The notes below the pieces were generated by a model, which was not told the origin of the DNA, did no database searches, and was given only the letters and a program-made list of their open reading frames with translations. Source: Aquimarina mytili (GTDB lineage Bacteria > Bacteroidota > Bacteroidia > Flavobacteriales > Flavobacteriaceae). From it: a stretch of DNA of 64,000 nucleotides. Below are positions 54,756 through 64,000 of this stretch, one piece after another; position 1 is the stretch's first letter; each line of letters begins with the position of its first letter. The stretch is from NCBI RefSeq assembly GCF_016735115.1, contig NZ_JAERQJ010000002.1, forward strand, positions 434,001 through 498,000. Direction: 5' to 3'. Made by a program: the position numbers and the translations under genes.

Positions 54756-56867
54756 CTAAAAAATTACTTCTTTTGTTTCCACTTTTGAATGATTTCCATT
54801 CTTTGTAATAGCTTTCAAACTATATACATATGTATTTCCGGGAGAAATAGAGCTATCTACTATTCGGTTAATAGTATTAGGCATTTGTTTAAACAAAACC
54901 GGCTTACCCTCCTTTTTTGATTTATAAATTATAATTTCTATGACTTCCTTTGGCATTTTTCGCCAGGAAATCGAAATATTTTTATTCACCCTATCTGCCA
55001 CTAATGAAAATCCTTTGATTAGTTCTGCATCGGTAGATTTTTGACTTGTTATCGTAATTGGTGTGGATGGTGCTGACTGAAGTCCACTATCATCTTCTGC
55101 GAAAATTGCATACCTATATTTTGTTGCAGCTTCTACACTACTATCTGTATAACTCGTTACGGTATCTGTAACAAAAATTGACTGCCAACCTTGCTCAGAC
55201 ATTTTAACATTCTGTCTATATAATTTATGAGAGACAACATCATCACTTGTACTATTAATCCACTCTATAAAAACTCCTTTTCGTTGTACTTTATATTCTT
55301 TAAAAACAGGAGATGAGGGAGGTACAACATCAGGCTTTTTCAAAGCTAATTTTTCTGAATAATCAGACATATTAAAGCGTTTATCTACAGCAACAACCTG
55401 ATAAAAAACTTTGCTGTTTAGGGATTTGACCTGTATCGTATCTTGAAATGTATTTTCTCCAACCGGAGAAATAGTTATCTGGGATAACTCTTCCTTTTCC
55501 AGATTTCCTCTGAACACTCGATATCCTAAAAAATCCTTTTCTGTATTTGCGGTCCAATTCAGTTTAACAACCCCCAAAGAATCCACTATACCAACTACAC
55601 CAACTGGTGCTGCTGGTGGTATTGAATCAATAGTTTGTACAAAAGCCGTTAATGAAGTAGTTTTTTGGTTGTTTTTTCCTAATGCGGTAACTCTAAAATA
55701 ATTAGAAGGTTCGGGTTCGCTATAGGTTGTATTACGTGAACTTTTTGAAATACCCGTTTTTACAGTTTTGTATGGCCCTTTTTCTTGTGCCGCCCAATCT
55801 AATTCGAATCCAGTAATTTCATTTTCTGTTTCTTTCGGGAAATCCCATTGAATGTTAACTCCGCCAGAAGCATCGAATGTGTGTCTCGAAATGTGGGGTA
55901 CAGCGGATAGCTTTTTAATCCCTTGTCCAGATACAACTTCTGATGGAGGGCTTATCTCTCCAAACGGTGAAATACCTTTAACTCGATAATAATACGTTTT
56001 ATTATTTTGTGATAAGGTATCTACATAAAACATTCTTTTAGCAGGACTACCAGGTCTATCATTTAAATTAACTAAAGGAGTATCTCCTAATCGTTGAAAA
56101 TCATTACCGTTTTCTGACCTTTCTAGATAATATGATGTAAATATGCCCTTAAACATTTCATACTCCCAGGTTAGTAAAATATTTTTATCATTTGGCACTG
56201 CATAAAGATCTAACGGTACGGGTAACGGCTCAGGGTCCTTTACTTTAACAGAAACCGAACCTGGCTCTATCTTTAGCAAATCCACAGGGACCAAAGTTTC
56301 TACACTATATAAATACTCCTCGCCAGAAACAATATTAGTATCTTCAAATCCCAGGCCTCCCATTTTGGCTGCTTCAAAGTTCATGTCTGCAGCATATAGT
56401 CCAAACGAAAAACGTTGTTCTATTTCTCTAGATTTATTAATAATCTGTGCTAACCCACCTTCCATTTGCTCTACCTGAAAACCTTCTCCATATAATGCTT
56501 GTGCAAGAATAGCTGCATAATCATTAGTATTAACCGCTTCTTCCCATTGCGCAACAGGATATGGCAAAAGAGGTACAGATGTCAACGTTGTTTTAACCGG
56601 AGGAGATAATAATTGCCCATCTCTTGAAACAGTATACCGGTCTATTTTGTATCCATGTTTATTAGCTTTCAACCATGCCGAAGAAGTACTTACTGCCCAT
56701 CTTAATAATACTTTTCCCTTTTGAACTCTAGCGACAACCCTTACTTCATTCTTAATCTCATCATCACTGCTCTGTCCAAATACTTGAAAGTGCATACTAC
56801 AAAAACATAATACCCCAAGGCATATGGATAAGGTTCTTGTATTTATTTTCCCAATCATTCTCAACAT
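54756..56867 (-). CDS. Exported protein with five fibronectin type III domains
   Basis: A 703-residue exported protein. The ATG at 56867 is chosen (a TTG at 56873 and an ATG at 56858 are also in frame); the signal ends near CSMHFQVFGQ. After an N-terminal domain of about 190 residues there are five FN3-like domains (about 205-305, 310-405, 405-505, 505-600, 605-700), with motifs such as ILLTWEYEMFKG, YYYRVKGISPFGEISPPSE and FYQVVAVDKRFNMSDYSE. There is no T9SS sorting domain, lipobox or membrane anchor. Its overlap-like 2-bp spacing to the SprB gene shows co-translation. A role in organising the surface complex is inferred from context. Confidence 0.82.
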   Translation of the reverse strand: MLRMIGKINTRTLSICLGVLCFCSMHFQVFGQSSDDEIKNEVRVVARVQKGKVLLRWAVSTSSAWLKANKHGYKIDRYTVSRDGQLLSPPVKTTLTSVPLLPYPVAQWEEAVNTNDYAAILAQALYGEGFQVEQMEGGLAQIINKSREIEQRFSFGLYAADMNFEAAKMGGLGFEDTNIVSGEEYLYSVETLVPVDLLKIEPGSVSVKVKDPEPLPVPLDLYAVPNDKNILLTWEYEMFKGIFTSYYLERSENGNDFQRLGDTPLVNLNDRPGSPAKRMFYVDTLSQNNKTYYYRVKGISPFGEISPPSEVVSGQGIKKLSAVPHISRHTFDASGGVNIQWDFPKETENEITGFELDWAAQEKGPYKTVKTGISKSSRNTTYSEPEPSNYFRVTALGKNNQKTTSLTAFVQTIDSIPPAAPVGVVGIVDSLGVVKLNWTANTEKDFLGYRVFRGNLEKEELSQITISPVGENTFQDTIQVKSLNSKVFYQVVAVDKRFNMSDYSEKLALKKPDVVPPSSPVFKEYKVQRKGVFIEWINSTSDDVVSHKLYRQNVKMSEQGWQSIFVTDTVTSYTDSSVEAATKYRYAIFAEDDSGLQSAPSTPITITSQKSTDAELIKGFSLVADRVNKNISISWRKMPKEVIEIIIYKSKKEGKPVLFKQMPNTINRIVDSSISPGNTYVYSLKAITKNGNHSKVETKEVIF

Positions 56868-56933
56868 AACCAATTTTTACACTACTTAAAAAAAGCTTAA
56901 ACTAAAAGTATCTTTAAAACGACTTCTTATTTA

Positions 56934-59900
56934 TTACATTCTAAACTTTAGATTATTCTTATACTTATAATTGGCTGACGACCCTTTGATCCCTCCAGGC
57001 AATATATACTGTAGTTTAATATTATATTTACCATATAACATAAACTTATAATCTTGATTTATTATATCAATTTCTGGAGATCCACTAGGAAGCAATCCTT
57101 TTGCATAATCATTTAAAACTCTATCTCTAATATCAATATAATCCTGATAATAGATATCAGGTAAATTATATCTGTAAGGGAATCGTGTAGCTCTCCAATT
57201 TAAATCTACATTATATTCTACGCTAGTAAGATAATTACTTAAGATAGGTAACGCTTTCTTAGGCACATAACCAAATTCTGAAACGTCTCTTGTAACGGCA
57301 TATTTGCTACCTTGTCTATACTTTTGATAAATAACAGGATTTATATCTTTAGTAAAATAAGAATCTTGTAAATCTGATTCTACGACCACTAAAGCTTTGT
57401 TCTCTGAATACTTATTTCCTTTTAACTCGACAATATCAAAACCTTCATTGAAGCTTATTTTGGATGTAAGGTAAATAACTTCTGAGTGTACCTTACTCCA
57501 GTTGTCTTCTGTTATTTTAATATCTTTTATTTTATCCGAAAATGTTTTATACTCACTAGATTTAAATTCATAAGAAAGTCTGTCAATTTCTCCAGCTTTT
57601 AAAACATTTTGTGCTACATTTTTAGCAATTTCAACCGTATTATCATCATCATAACTTGTCGTTTCTGTAGTGGTACCACCCGATGTTGCATTGTTTGAAC
57701 CCGATTTTGGAGAACTTACAACAGACATTACGTATTTAGTATCCTTGCTTACTTTTGGAAACTTATAACTTACTTTATTATCGGCGTTATTATATCCAAA
57801 ATTCGTTTCTTTCACGTCACCAGTTTCATCAATATATTTTACAGAACTTTTCCATAATTTATTATCAAAAAGATAATCTTGTCCTCTGTTGAGCTGAATA
57901 TACCCATGACTATATTCTTCTGGATAAAATAGTTGTTGATCAACTACCGGATAAGAATATTGGATATTACTTAAAGGTATATGGCTTGGTGCTGTTCCGG
58001 TTGTAAAATTGCGTTCTTCAACCTCTATAGCCTTTTGCCCATCTTCTAAAATCGTTTTGAATCCACCATCAACTTTTTCTTGGAAACTAACTTCTACAAA
58101 AGCTTTTAATTTTGCATTTGGCGGAAGAATATCCTCAGAAATAAAAGTAACACGATCATTCATTTGTCCCCATTCTAATGTTCCGGCTATTTCTTTCCCT
58201 GACTCATCGGTCACCGTAAACTTTTCAAGTATTATCTTATAAACATTATCTCCATCATCTTCAGGAATAACGATAGGTTGGTTCACTTTCATAGCAAAAG
58301 CTGCTTGTGGAGCTGCAAAAACATCGATGTCCGTATCACCGTCTTTTGGTGTTAGATCGGTAATCATTTTTATCCCTCCTAACGGAGAAGCATTATCTAT
58401 TTCACATTCTTTTCCAATAGTAACTTTAAACCTAAAACTTCCCTTAATCATTCCTCCTAATAAACTATAGTGTCCTCCTGCATATCCTCTAAACCAAAAT
58501 GGATTAGGTCCTTTTCCTTGCATTAATATTGCTGCCCCACCTCTTATAATCGGAATTTTCTTTTTTATAAAGAAAAGCTTAATATTTATACCTAATTCTC
58601 CTTGCAGATATGCATATGATTGACCATTAGCATACCATCCGTTAATTCCAACTTCATCACCTGTATTCACACATCTGGCATCTCCATAATCTTTTAACAT
58701 GATATCAAATCCAACTCCTGCCTGGAAACGAGCATATAGTATTAAGAATCGTAGATCTCCGGTATCAATACTAAAATCGGCACCAAAGGCAAAACCTCTA
58801 CCTTCACCTAAAGCATTTTCATCACGCATATAGTCTAATTCTGCAACATCAACACCTAATATTTCTGCAACTATTGCTGGTGGTGGAGGGCTTCCTGGGA
58901 TACGGTCTCCCATCATAAAATAACCACCAGTTTCTAAAGAAATTGGCCCTACTCCCATTTTAAGTCCAAGTCGGTCTGTGGGTGTTCCCATATGCACATA
59001 CCACTCTTCTTTTGAAATATGTACAACTCCCCATCCTGCACGACCTTTTGAGGCTCTACCTTGTACTATACCTCCAGCTACATTTACATAAAGGTCGAAA
59101 GTAGCATGGAAAGAGTCATTGACAAAATCAAACTCCATACCCATTTTTGCACTGATTGCTGCTTCTCCGACGATCTCAGGCTCATATTCTAAATCTGCTT
59201 TATCCAGAAAAGTTTTACCCGCTTTGCTGTCCATAACACCATTTATCAATTCGCTATCGACCATACCGCTAAGTTTATCCGTAAGCTTTGCTACTGGATT
59301 AGCAAAATCGAATGCTTTCATAACCTGGGCTTCTCCAAAAAGTCCTAATCTATTAACGCCACCGCTACTATTAAACTCAATCTCAAATCCAGCTCCAACA
59401 GCTATAGCACTTTCATCTCCAATAGCAGCAAATACCATAGCCTTAACTCCTAATCCAGAATCTACATTAGGAACATAAGAGAGTCCTGAGGGAGAAAAAT
59501 CAGGTCCAGCATTTGGCCTTCTGGTCATTTTATAAAATGCTCCTCCTGCAAATCCAGATATTTGTAATGGTCCAACATTTATCTTTAACCCTCTAACTGC
59601 TGCATCTACATACCAATATCTATATTCTTTTCTTCCAAAAATCGCTTTACATGTTATGGGACCAAAACTACCAAAGGTACCTTCAATTTCTGCGGCAAAA
59701 CCATCTCCGTACTCGGGATCATCATCCATCAACTCCAAACCTCCTTTAAGTTGAATTGCACCCATATTGGCTTCGATATTAATCCTGGACAAATCCAAAC
59801 GATCATATTTCCACCGTTGTTTATAATTAACCTCTTCAAACTTCCCAAAGATTCCTAAACGGGCATCAGCTGCAAAACCTTTGCTTTCTTTACCCATAAG

Positions 59901-61718
59901 ATTGATCATAAGATCAAACTCAATACCTGCCTCATACTCATTAGAGCTAAAGGCTATATTAGCGATTGAAACCGGAAAATTGGCTATTTTAACCTCATCT
60001 TTATACCCAAAATAATCTACTGATATTACTGGAGATGTGGTTTGAAGCACTAAATTTTGAAATTCTATTCCTTTAAATTGAACGGTCTCTTTTTTCGCAT
60101 TATCGCCTTCACCTGTTGTATAAGTTTGTCCCTCGTTGGCCAACGATTCTTTCTGACTGGCAGAAATAGCCATGCGACCATTTAATATAGCTTTAGGTCT
60201 AAAATTACCTTCAATTACCATTAGCTCTACTGCAGAATTTGGTAATAGCTCTGCTTTTGCTTTAAACACATCAAAGCTCAAGGTATCCAAAGTCGAAACT
60301 ACAAGTCCGTATTCGTCTTCAGAAATGATGCCCTTGTATCCTAACCCCATCCTACCATCTTCACCTTCTGCTGTTGTTCCGTTTTTATCTCCTTTATCCG
60401 ATATCGGAAGTAAAACTTGTCCTTCAAACCTTGCTCCAACTAATTTATTTGATGCTAGTTCGATTCCTATTTTATCCACAGAATATGCCCAAGACTTTTT
60501 TTCTGAAGTTCTTCCTGATTTGAGTGGAATTAAATTTTCTGCAGAAAAGTATCCAGAAACTCCATAGCTATCAATTAAAAGATTGGCCGCCTCAAAAGAA
60601 ACTCGCTTCTTTGTAGGAATACTCTCTTCCGTTTTAAATTCTTGTGGTAAACCTACTTCTAGAGATTGTACATATACCCCTCGCCAGGCTTCCGGGCTTG
60701 GCAACAATAATCCATTATCATGATAATGTTGTGGAAAATTTACATTTTCGGTTCTTAAATCACTAAAATCAAAAACAGCTTGATTTACAGAAAACATAAA
60801 CTTATCTGGTTGACTAGCCAATACAAAAGGAGAAAGTCCTATTTCGACAATAAGGTCATTCCAATCTGAGGCTATCGCTTTAAAAGTTCCAGATACTCTA
60901 TTGGGTATTTGAATTGTTTCTTTAAGAGCCCCTTTGTATTCTCGGGTTTCTGGCAAAAGCTTACCTGTTTCATCAACTGGTAGTACCATACCACGAGAAA
61001 ATTGTACTTCGCCTTCAATTCCCATTTCCTTTACCCCATCACAATTGATAGTAACAAATGTTTTATTTTGCGTATCTCCTGTTTTATAATCAAAACCTCC
61101 TTTAAGAATCAATAACCAATTACCCCCATTGAAAGGAATAAACATATCACCAAGCAATACAAGGCTTGTATCACCCATAAGCCCACCTTGATGCGAAAGT
61201 TTAACATTATTTGCTCCGAAAAAAAGCTCTATTGGTAATCCGTCCTCTTTGGATTGAGGAAGTATAACTTTTACAAAGGCCGTTAATTCTGTATATTCTT
61301 TAGTGAATTTTGCTCTCGTAATACCCAGTTGATATTCTACTTCTCCTAACCTGTGTTTAACACCAACAGGCAGAGATTGCATATCTTCTGTACCGAATGA
61401 AGAAATCCAACTATCGGCACTATCAATTTTTTTAAACCCTTCTTCAGCTTCTTTTTTAGAATCTGCAATAATAGCAGAAGCTGGAAACTCTCTTTTTAAA
61501 TTATCAAAAGTGAAATCTGGAGATGAATCAATGTTAATTGATTTTTGAATTGGGAATTTTTTATCCAGCTCTGGAAAATGAACAAACTGAGATGTGTTTA
61601 TTTTATTTTCTTCAACCGGATTAGTATTTCTTACAGATAAAGAATCCTTTTCTCCAGCGATAAGGAAAAAAGAATTTAAACTCAAACACCACAAAAGTAG
61701 GAGTAACTTTATTTTCAT
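56934..61718 (-). CDS. Very large exported beta-rich protein, module-opening gene
   Basis: A 1594-residue protein with a Sec signal (MKIKLLLLLWCLSLNSFFLIAG). Residues about 130-1120 are repeated beta strands with glycine- and aromatic-rich turns (for example VEIGLSPFVLAS, LGYKGIISEDEYGLVV, ADARLGIFGKFEEV, LQISGFAGGAFYKM), suggesting a very long beta-helix, sandwich or barrel-like structure. At about 1130-1240 is an Ig-like stretch (LTPKDGDTDIDVFAAPQAAFAMKV) of the type found in bacterial surface proteins. The last 300 residues include a disordered Ser/Thr/Gly linker (GSNNATSGGTTTE). No known family or T9SS domain recognised. A large outer-membrane or periplasmic scaffold is a guess. Confidence 0.7.
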   Translation of the reverse strand: MKIKLLLLLWCLSLNSFFLIAGEKDSLSVRNTNPVEENKINTSQFVHFPELDKKFPIQKSINIDSSPDFTFDNLKREFPASAIIADSKKEAEEGFKKIDSADSWISSFGTEDMQSLPVGVKHRLGEVEYQLGITRAKFTKEYTELTAFVKVILPQSKEDGLPIELFFGANNVKLSHQGGLMGDTSLVLLGDMFIPFNGGNWLLILKGGFDYKTGDTQNKTFVTINCDGVKEMGIEGEVQFSRGMVLPVDETGKLLPETREYKGALKETIQIPNRVSGTFKAIASDWNDLIVEIGLSPFVLASQPDKFMFSVNQAVFDFSDLRTENVNFPQHYHDNGLLLPSPEAWRGVYVQSLEVGLPQEFKTEESIPTKKRVSFEAANLLIDSYGVSGYFSAENLIPLKSGRTSEKKSWAYSVDKIGIELASNKLVGARFEGQVLLPISDKGDKNGTTAEGEDGRMGLGYKGIISEDEYGLVVSTLDTLSFDVFKAKAELLPNSAVELMVIEGNFRPKAILNGRMAISASQKESLANEGQTYTTGEGDNAKKETVQFKGIEFQNLVLQTTSPVISVDYFGYKDEVKIANFPVSIANIAFSSNEYEAGIEFDLMINLMGKESKGFAADARLGIFGKFEEVNYKQRWKYDRLDLSRINIEANMGAIQLKGGLELMDDDPEYGDGFAAEIEGTFGSFGPITCKAIFGRKEYRYWYVDAAVRGLKINVGPLQISGFAGGAFYKMTRRPNAGPDFSPSGLSYVPNVDSGLGVKAMVFAAIGDESAIAVGAGFEIEFNSSGGVNRLGLFGEAQVMKAFDFANPVAKLTDKLSGMVDSELINGVMDSKAGKTFLDKADLEYEPEIVGEAAISAKMGMEFDFVNDSFHATFDLYVNVAGGIVQGRASKGRAGWGVVHISKEEWYVHMGTPTDRLGLKMGVGPISLETGGYFMMGDRIPGSPPPPAIVAEILGVDVAELDYMRDENALGEGRGFAFGADFSIDTGDLRFLILYARFQAGVGFDIMLKDYGDARCVNTGDEVGINGWYANGQSYAYLQGELGINIKLFFIKKKIPIIRGGAAILMQGKGPNPFWFRGYAGGHYSLLGGMIKGSFRFKVTIGKECEIDNASPLGGIKMITDLTPKDGDTDIDVFAAPQAAFAMKVNQPIVIPEDDGDNVYKIILEKFTVTDESGKEIAGTLEWGQMNDRVTFISEDILPPNAKLKAFVEVSFQEKVDGGFKTILEDGQKAIEVEERNFTTGTAPSHIPLSNIQYSYPVVDQQLFYPEEYSHGYIQLNRGQDYLFDNKLWKSSVKYIDETGDVKETNFGYNNADNKVSYKFPKVSKDTKYVMSVVSSPKSGSNNATSGGTTTETTSYDDDNTVEIAKNVAQNVLKAGEIDRLSYEFKSSEYKTFSDKIKDIKITEDNWSKVHSEVIYLTSKISFNEGFDIVELKGNKYSENKALVVVESDLQDSYFTKDINPVIYQKYRQGSKYAVTRDVSEFGYVPKKALPILSNYLTSVEYNVDLNWRATRFPYRYNLPDIYYQDYIDIRDRVLNDYAKGLLPSGSPEIDIINQDYKFMLYGKYNIKLQYILPGGIKGSSANYKYKNNLKFRM

Positions 61719-61743
61719 AAAACTATGTTAAGATTCAGGTATG

Positions 61744-61774
61744 CAATACTACGAAAAAAAAACAATGTTAACAA
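61744..61774 (-). promoter_or_regulatory. Possible promoter of the surface/toxin operon
   Basis: On the minus strand, TTG at 61774-61772 is followed after 20 nt by TAGTATTG (61751-61744), one mismatch to TAnnTTTG. It lies 26 bp ahead of the start codon of the 1594-residue protein. The spacing is one base longer than the best consensus. Only moderate support. Confidence 0.4.
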
Positions 61775-61925
61775 CTGAAAATCAATAAACATAGCCCATT
61801 ACGAGAATGCACTTATACCTGAGAATTGCGAAGAAAAAACAAGTCAAAAATCAAATTTTAGAGATTGTTTTAGACACTTAATTCCAAATAAAAGAAGGTT
61901 TTGCCTTATACAAGTAAGAAAAAAG

Positions 61926-61949
61926 CCATTCTGCAAAAGCAGAATGGCC
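61926..61949 (-). terminator. Terminator of the lipoprotein gene
   Basis: GCCATTCTGC pairs with GCAGAATGGC around an AAAA loop; on the minus strand the hairpin is followed by TTTTTTC. It lies 22 bp past the stop of the 156-residue lipoprotein gene and insulates it from the large operon. Confidence 0.85.
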
Positions 61950-61971
61950 TATAAAAATACGGAGAAAAATC

Positions 61972-62442
61972 TTACATTTTAGCAGATAAATCTGCCAATT
62001 GCTGAGATTTTATTTGCATATATTTACTCAACTTTTCAATTTCTTCTCCTGGAAGTTTTGACATTAGTTGATTATATTGTTTTGTAAGCGCATTACTTTC
62101 ATCGCTTAGTTTAAAAAAAGCCTCTGTGTTTTGTGAAGTTACTGCTTTTCTATAGTTTGATACATATCTTTCATAATTTTTGATATAACTCTTAGCATCA
62201 GCATTTTTCGTTGAATATGAAGTTCCAGGAATACGTATAGATTTATCTACTACTTTTTTCTTTTTAGGTTTTTTCTTTTTCTTAACTGGTTTTTTTTCTA
62301 CTACAACTTCTTCAACGGCAACTTCAGTGGAGTCTTGAACTACCTCAACAGAATCTACCTTATCCGATTTTGGGTCTTTTTTACAAGAAGTTATAGAAAG
62401 TACTAACAAACAAAGAACAGTGATCAAAAAGGTCTTTTTCAT
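61972..62442 (-). CDS. Small lysine-rich lipoprotein
   Basis: A 156-residue predicted lipoprotein. Signal MKKTFLITVLCLLVLSITSC with lipidation at Cys20; then an acidic valine/glutamate linker and a basic run (KKPVKKKKKPKKKKVV, about 52-67), followed by a C-terminal helical region (SYIKNYERYVSNYRKAV to the end) of about 85 residues, perhaps a coiled coil. Function unknown. Basic lipoproteins can bind DNA or anionic envelope polymers, but this is inference. It is flanked by hisS upstream (61 bp) and a terminator downstream. Confidence 0.75.
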   Translation of the reverse strand: MKKTFLITVLCLLVLSITSCKKDPKSDKVDSVEVVQDSTEVAVEEVVVEKKPVKKKKKPKKKKVVDKSIRIPGTSYSTKNADAKSYIKNYERYVSNYRKAVTSQNTEAFFKLSDESNALTKQYNQLMSKLPGEEIEKLSKYMQIKSQQLADLSAKM

Positions 62443-62503
62443 AATTTCAATTTTGACAAAGGGGTTTATAGTGATATTTACTAGCTATTAATTTAAGAAA
62501 AAT

Positions 62504-63874
62504 TTATTGTAATACTGCCTTTAACTCTTCAAAATTCATCTCCTTCTGCATTCCGGATTGCATATCTTTGACAGTGAATGTTTCATTATTCATTTCCGTT
62601 GTACCGGCTAATATCACAAATGGTATTCCCTTCTTATTAGCATAACTCATTTGCTTTTTCATCTTAGCATTATCAGGATAAAGCTCTGTCAAAATTCCTT
62701 CACTTCTAAACAAATTTATCGTCTTTAAACAATAAAGAGCTTCAGCATCACCAAAATTTATAAAAAGCGCCTTTGTAACTGGTGCAACCGTATCCGGGAA
62801 AAGATTTAATTCTTCTAAAACCAAATAAATCCTATCTAATCCAAAAGATATCCCCACCCCGCTTACATCCTTTAGTCCAAAAATTCCAGTAAGATCATCG
62901 TATCGGCCACCACCTCCAATAGAACCCATCTTTACAGTATCAGGAGCTGCTACTTCAAAAATGGCGCCTGTATAATAATTCAACCCGCGAGCCAAGGTAA
63001 CATCAAGATCAAGGTTTGCAGTTTGCAAAGGAATGTTTTCTATCGCATTAATTATAAACTGCAACTCTTCTACACCTTGCAATCCTTCTTCTGAAGAAGT
63101 TAATAAACTTTTTAATTCGTCTAACTTTTCTTGAGTAGTACCTGTAAAACCAAAGAGTGGCTTTACCTTTTCTATAGCCGATTCAGAAATCCCTTTTTCA
63201 AGCATTTCTTTCTTTACACCTTCTTCCCCTATCTTATCTAACTTATCGAGAGCAACTGTAAAATCAATTAACTTATCTTTAGCTCCAATAACTTCAGCAA
63301 TACCTGATAGTATTTTCCTATTATTCATTTTGATTGTAACCCCTGAAAGATTGAGCTTTGTAAAAACTTTATCATACAAGTGGATAAAATCAACTTCTTG
63401 CCATAGCGATTTACTTCCAACTACATCTGCATCACATTGATAAAACTCCCTAAACCGTCCTTTTTGGGGCCTATCTGCACGCCATACTGGTTGTATTTGA
63501 TATCTCTTGAACGGGAAATCAATTTCATTTTGATGCTGAACAACATATCGAGCAAAAGGTACCGTGAGATCATACCTAAGAGCTTTCTCACTTATCTTAG
63601 AAGTCATTTTGGTACTATTCTTACTTGCGTATAAAGCATCATCAACTTTCCTTAAGTAATCACCACTATTTAATATCTTAAAAATTAATCGATCTCCTTC
63701 TTCTCCATATTTACCCATCAAAGTATCACTATTCTCAAAACTAGGAGTTTCTATAGGCTGAAAACCAAACAGTTGAAATTGTTTCTTTATCGTATCAATA
63801 ATAAAGTTTCTTTTTGCCACTTCTATAGGCGAAAAGTCTCGAGTTCCTTTTGGGATTGATGGTTTTTGTGCCAT
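62504..63874 (-). CDS. hisS: Histidyl-tRNA synthetase
   Basis: A 456-residue class II aminoacyl-tRNA synthetase attaching histidine to tRNA-His. Motif 1 ([11 protein letters not shown]), motif 2 ([16 protein letters not shown]), the histidine-specific signatures [11 protein letters not shown] and [13 protein letters not shown] ([14 protein letters not shown]), and motif 3 ([14 protein letters not shown]) are all present, with the C-terminal anticodon-binding domain to the end. Length is normal. Complete in the window, with a tandem of AT-rich upstream bases but no clear promoter within the 126 bp available. Confidence 0.97.
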   Translation of the reverse strand: MAQKPSIPKGTRDFSPIEVAKRNFIIDTIKKQFQLFGFQPIETPSFENSDTLMGKYGEEGDRLIFKILNSGDYLRKVDDALYASKNSTKMTSKISEKALRYDLTVPFARYVVQHQNEIDFPFKRYQIQPVWRADRPQKGRFREFYQCDADVVGSKSLWQEVDFIHLYDKVFTKLNLSGVTIKMNNRKILSGIAEVIGAKDKLIDFTVALDKLDKIGEEGVKKEMLEKGISESAIEKVKPLFGFTGTTQEKLDELKSLLTSSEEGLQGVEELQFIINAIENIPLQTANLDLDVTLARGLNYYTGAIFEVAAPDTVKMGSIGGGGRYDDLTGIFGLKDVSGVGISFGLDRIYLVLEELNLFPDTVAPVTKALFINFGDAEALYCLKTINLFRSEGILTELYPDNAKMKKQMSYANKKGIPFVILAGTTEMNNETFTVKDMQSGMQKEMNFEELKAVLQ

Positions 63875-64000
63875 TTTTATCAGTTTATAGTTTAAGGTTT
63901 ATGGTTTCCAGGTTATAGCACATCAAAAACTTTGAATTGTACACTTGAAACTCTAAACCAAATAAGGCTGCAAATATCTAAAAAAGTACAAAGACCGTAA

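Noticed and set aside
1..64000. CRISPR arrays, insertion sequences, phage genes, rRNA
   Set aside because: No regularly spaced repeats, transposases, terminal inverted repeats with target duplications, phage structural genes or rRNA sequences were seen.

Overview
The window looks like chromosomal DNA of an AT-rich marine member of the Flavobacteriaceae (Bacteroidota). The evidence is a type IX secretion (T9SS) type A sorting domain, SprB and TANFOR-type surface proteins, lipoproteins and outer-membrane proteins of flavobacterial style, DUF4290 next to murA, and promoters matching the Bacteroidota consensus TTG-N19-TAnnTTTG (two exact matches). An Aquimarina-like genus is a guess that cannot be proved from this window. 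No phage, insertion sequence or CRISPR array was seen.

Layout. 1-2175: photolyase cut by the window edge, a SnoaL-like protein and an outer-membrane barrel. 2396-9221: histidine utilisation, a LysR regulator divergent from hutH-hutI-hutU-hutG, converting histidine to glutamate plus formamide. 9222-9910: a gene-poor stretch with a possible 26-residue peptide gene and a long inverted repeat. 9911-11332: a conserved helical protein, ferritin and a small unknown. 11432-21606: an 11-gene minus-strand operon for acyl-CoA catabolism. It holds separate genes for the kinase and dehydrogenase halves of ACAD10/ACAD11 (LvaA/LvaC-like), three short-chain dehydrogenases, two medium-chain reductases, a MaoC hydratase and a FadE-type dehydrogenase. 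A perfect 20-bp palindrome lies in front of it. The best reading is breakdown of 4-hydroxy acids or lipid-peroxidation aldehydes.

21802-37811 is mostly housekeeping: a Crp-type regulator, a PAS histidine kinase, murA (active-site Cys replaced by Asp, so probably fosfomycin-insensitive), DUF4290, DUF493, a periplasmic molybdenum hydroxylase with its XdhC and nucleotidyltransferase maturation genes, an AAA kinase-like gene coupled to recQ, fmt, HU, a YqgE protein, an aminotransferase, a START-like protein and a tRNA-Met.

37812-62442 is a surface and secretion region read on the minus strand. Its centre is a five-gene run (61718 to 43510): a 1594-residue beta-rich exported protein, a five-FN3 protein, a SprB-repeat protein with a T9SS sorting domain, a triple-PKD lipoprotein, and a 2080-residue TANFOR protein. 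The TANFOR protein carries an HExxH metallopeptidase-like domain and ends in a candidate EndoU/BECR-type nuclease toxin. A 149-residue gene overlapping its stop by 4 nt is the likely immunity gene. I consider this probable T9SS-linked polymorphic toxin module the most interesting system here. The window ends with a lipoprotein and hisS.
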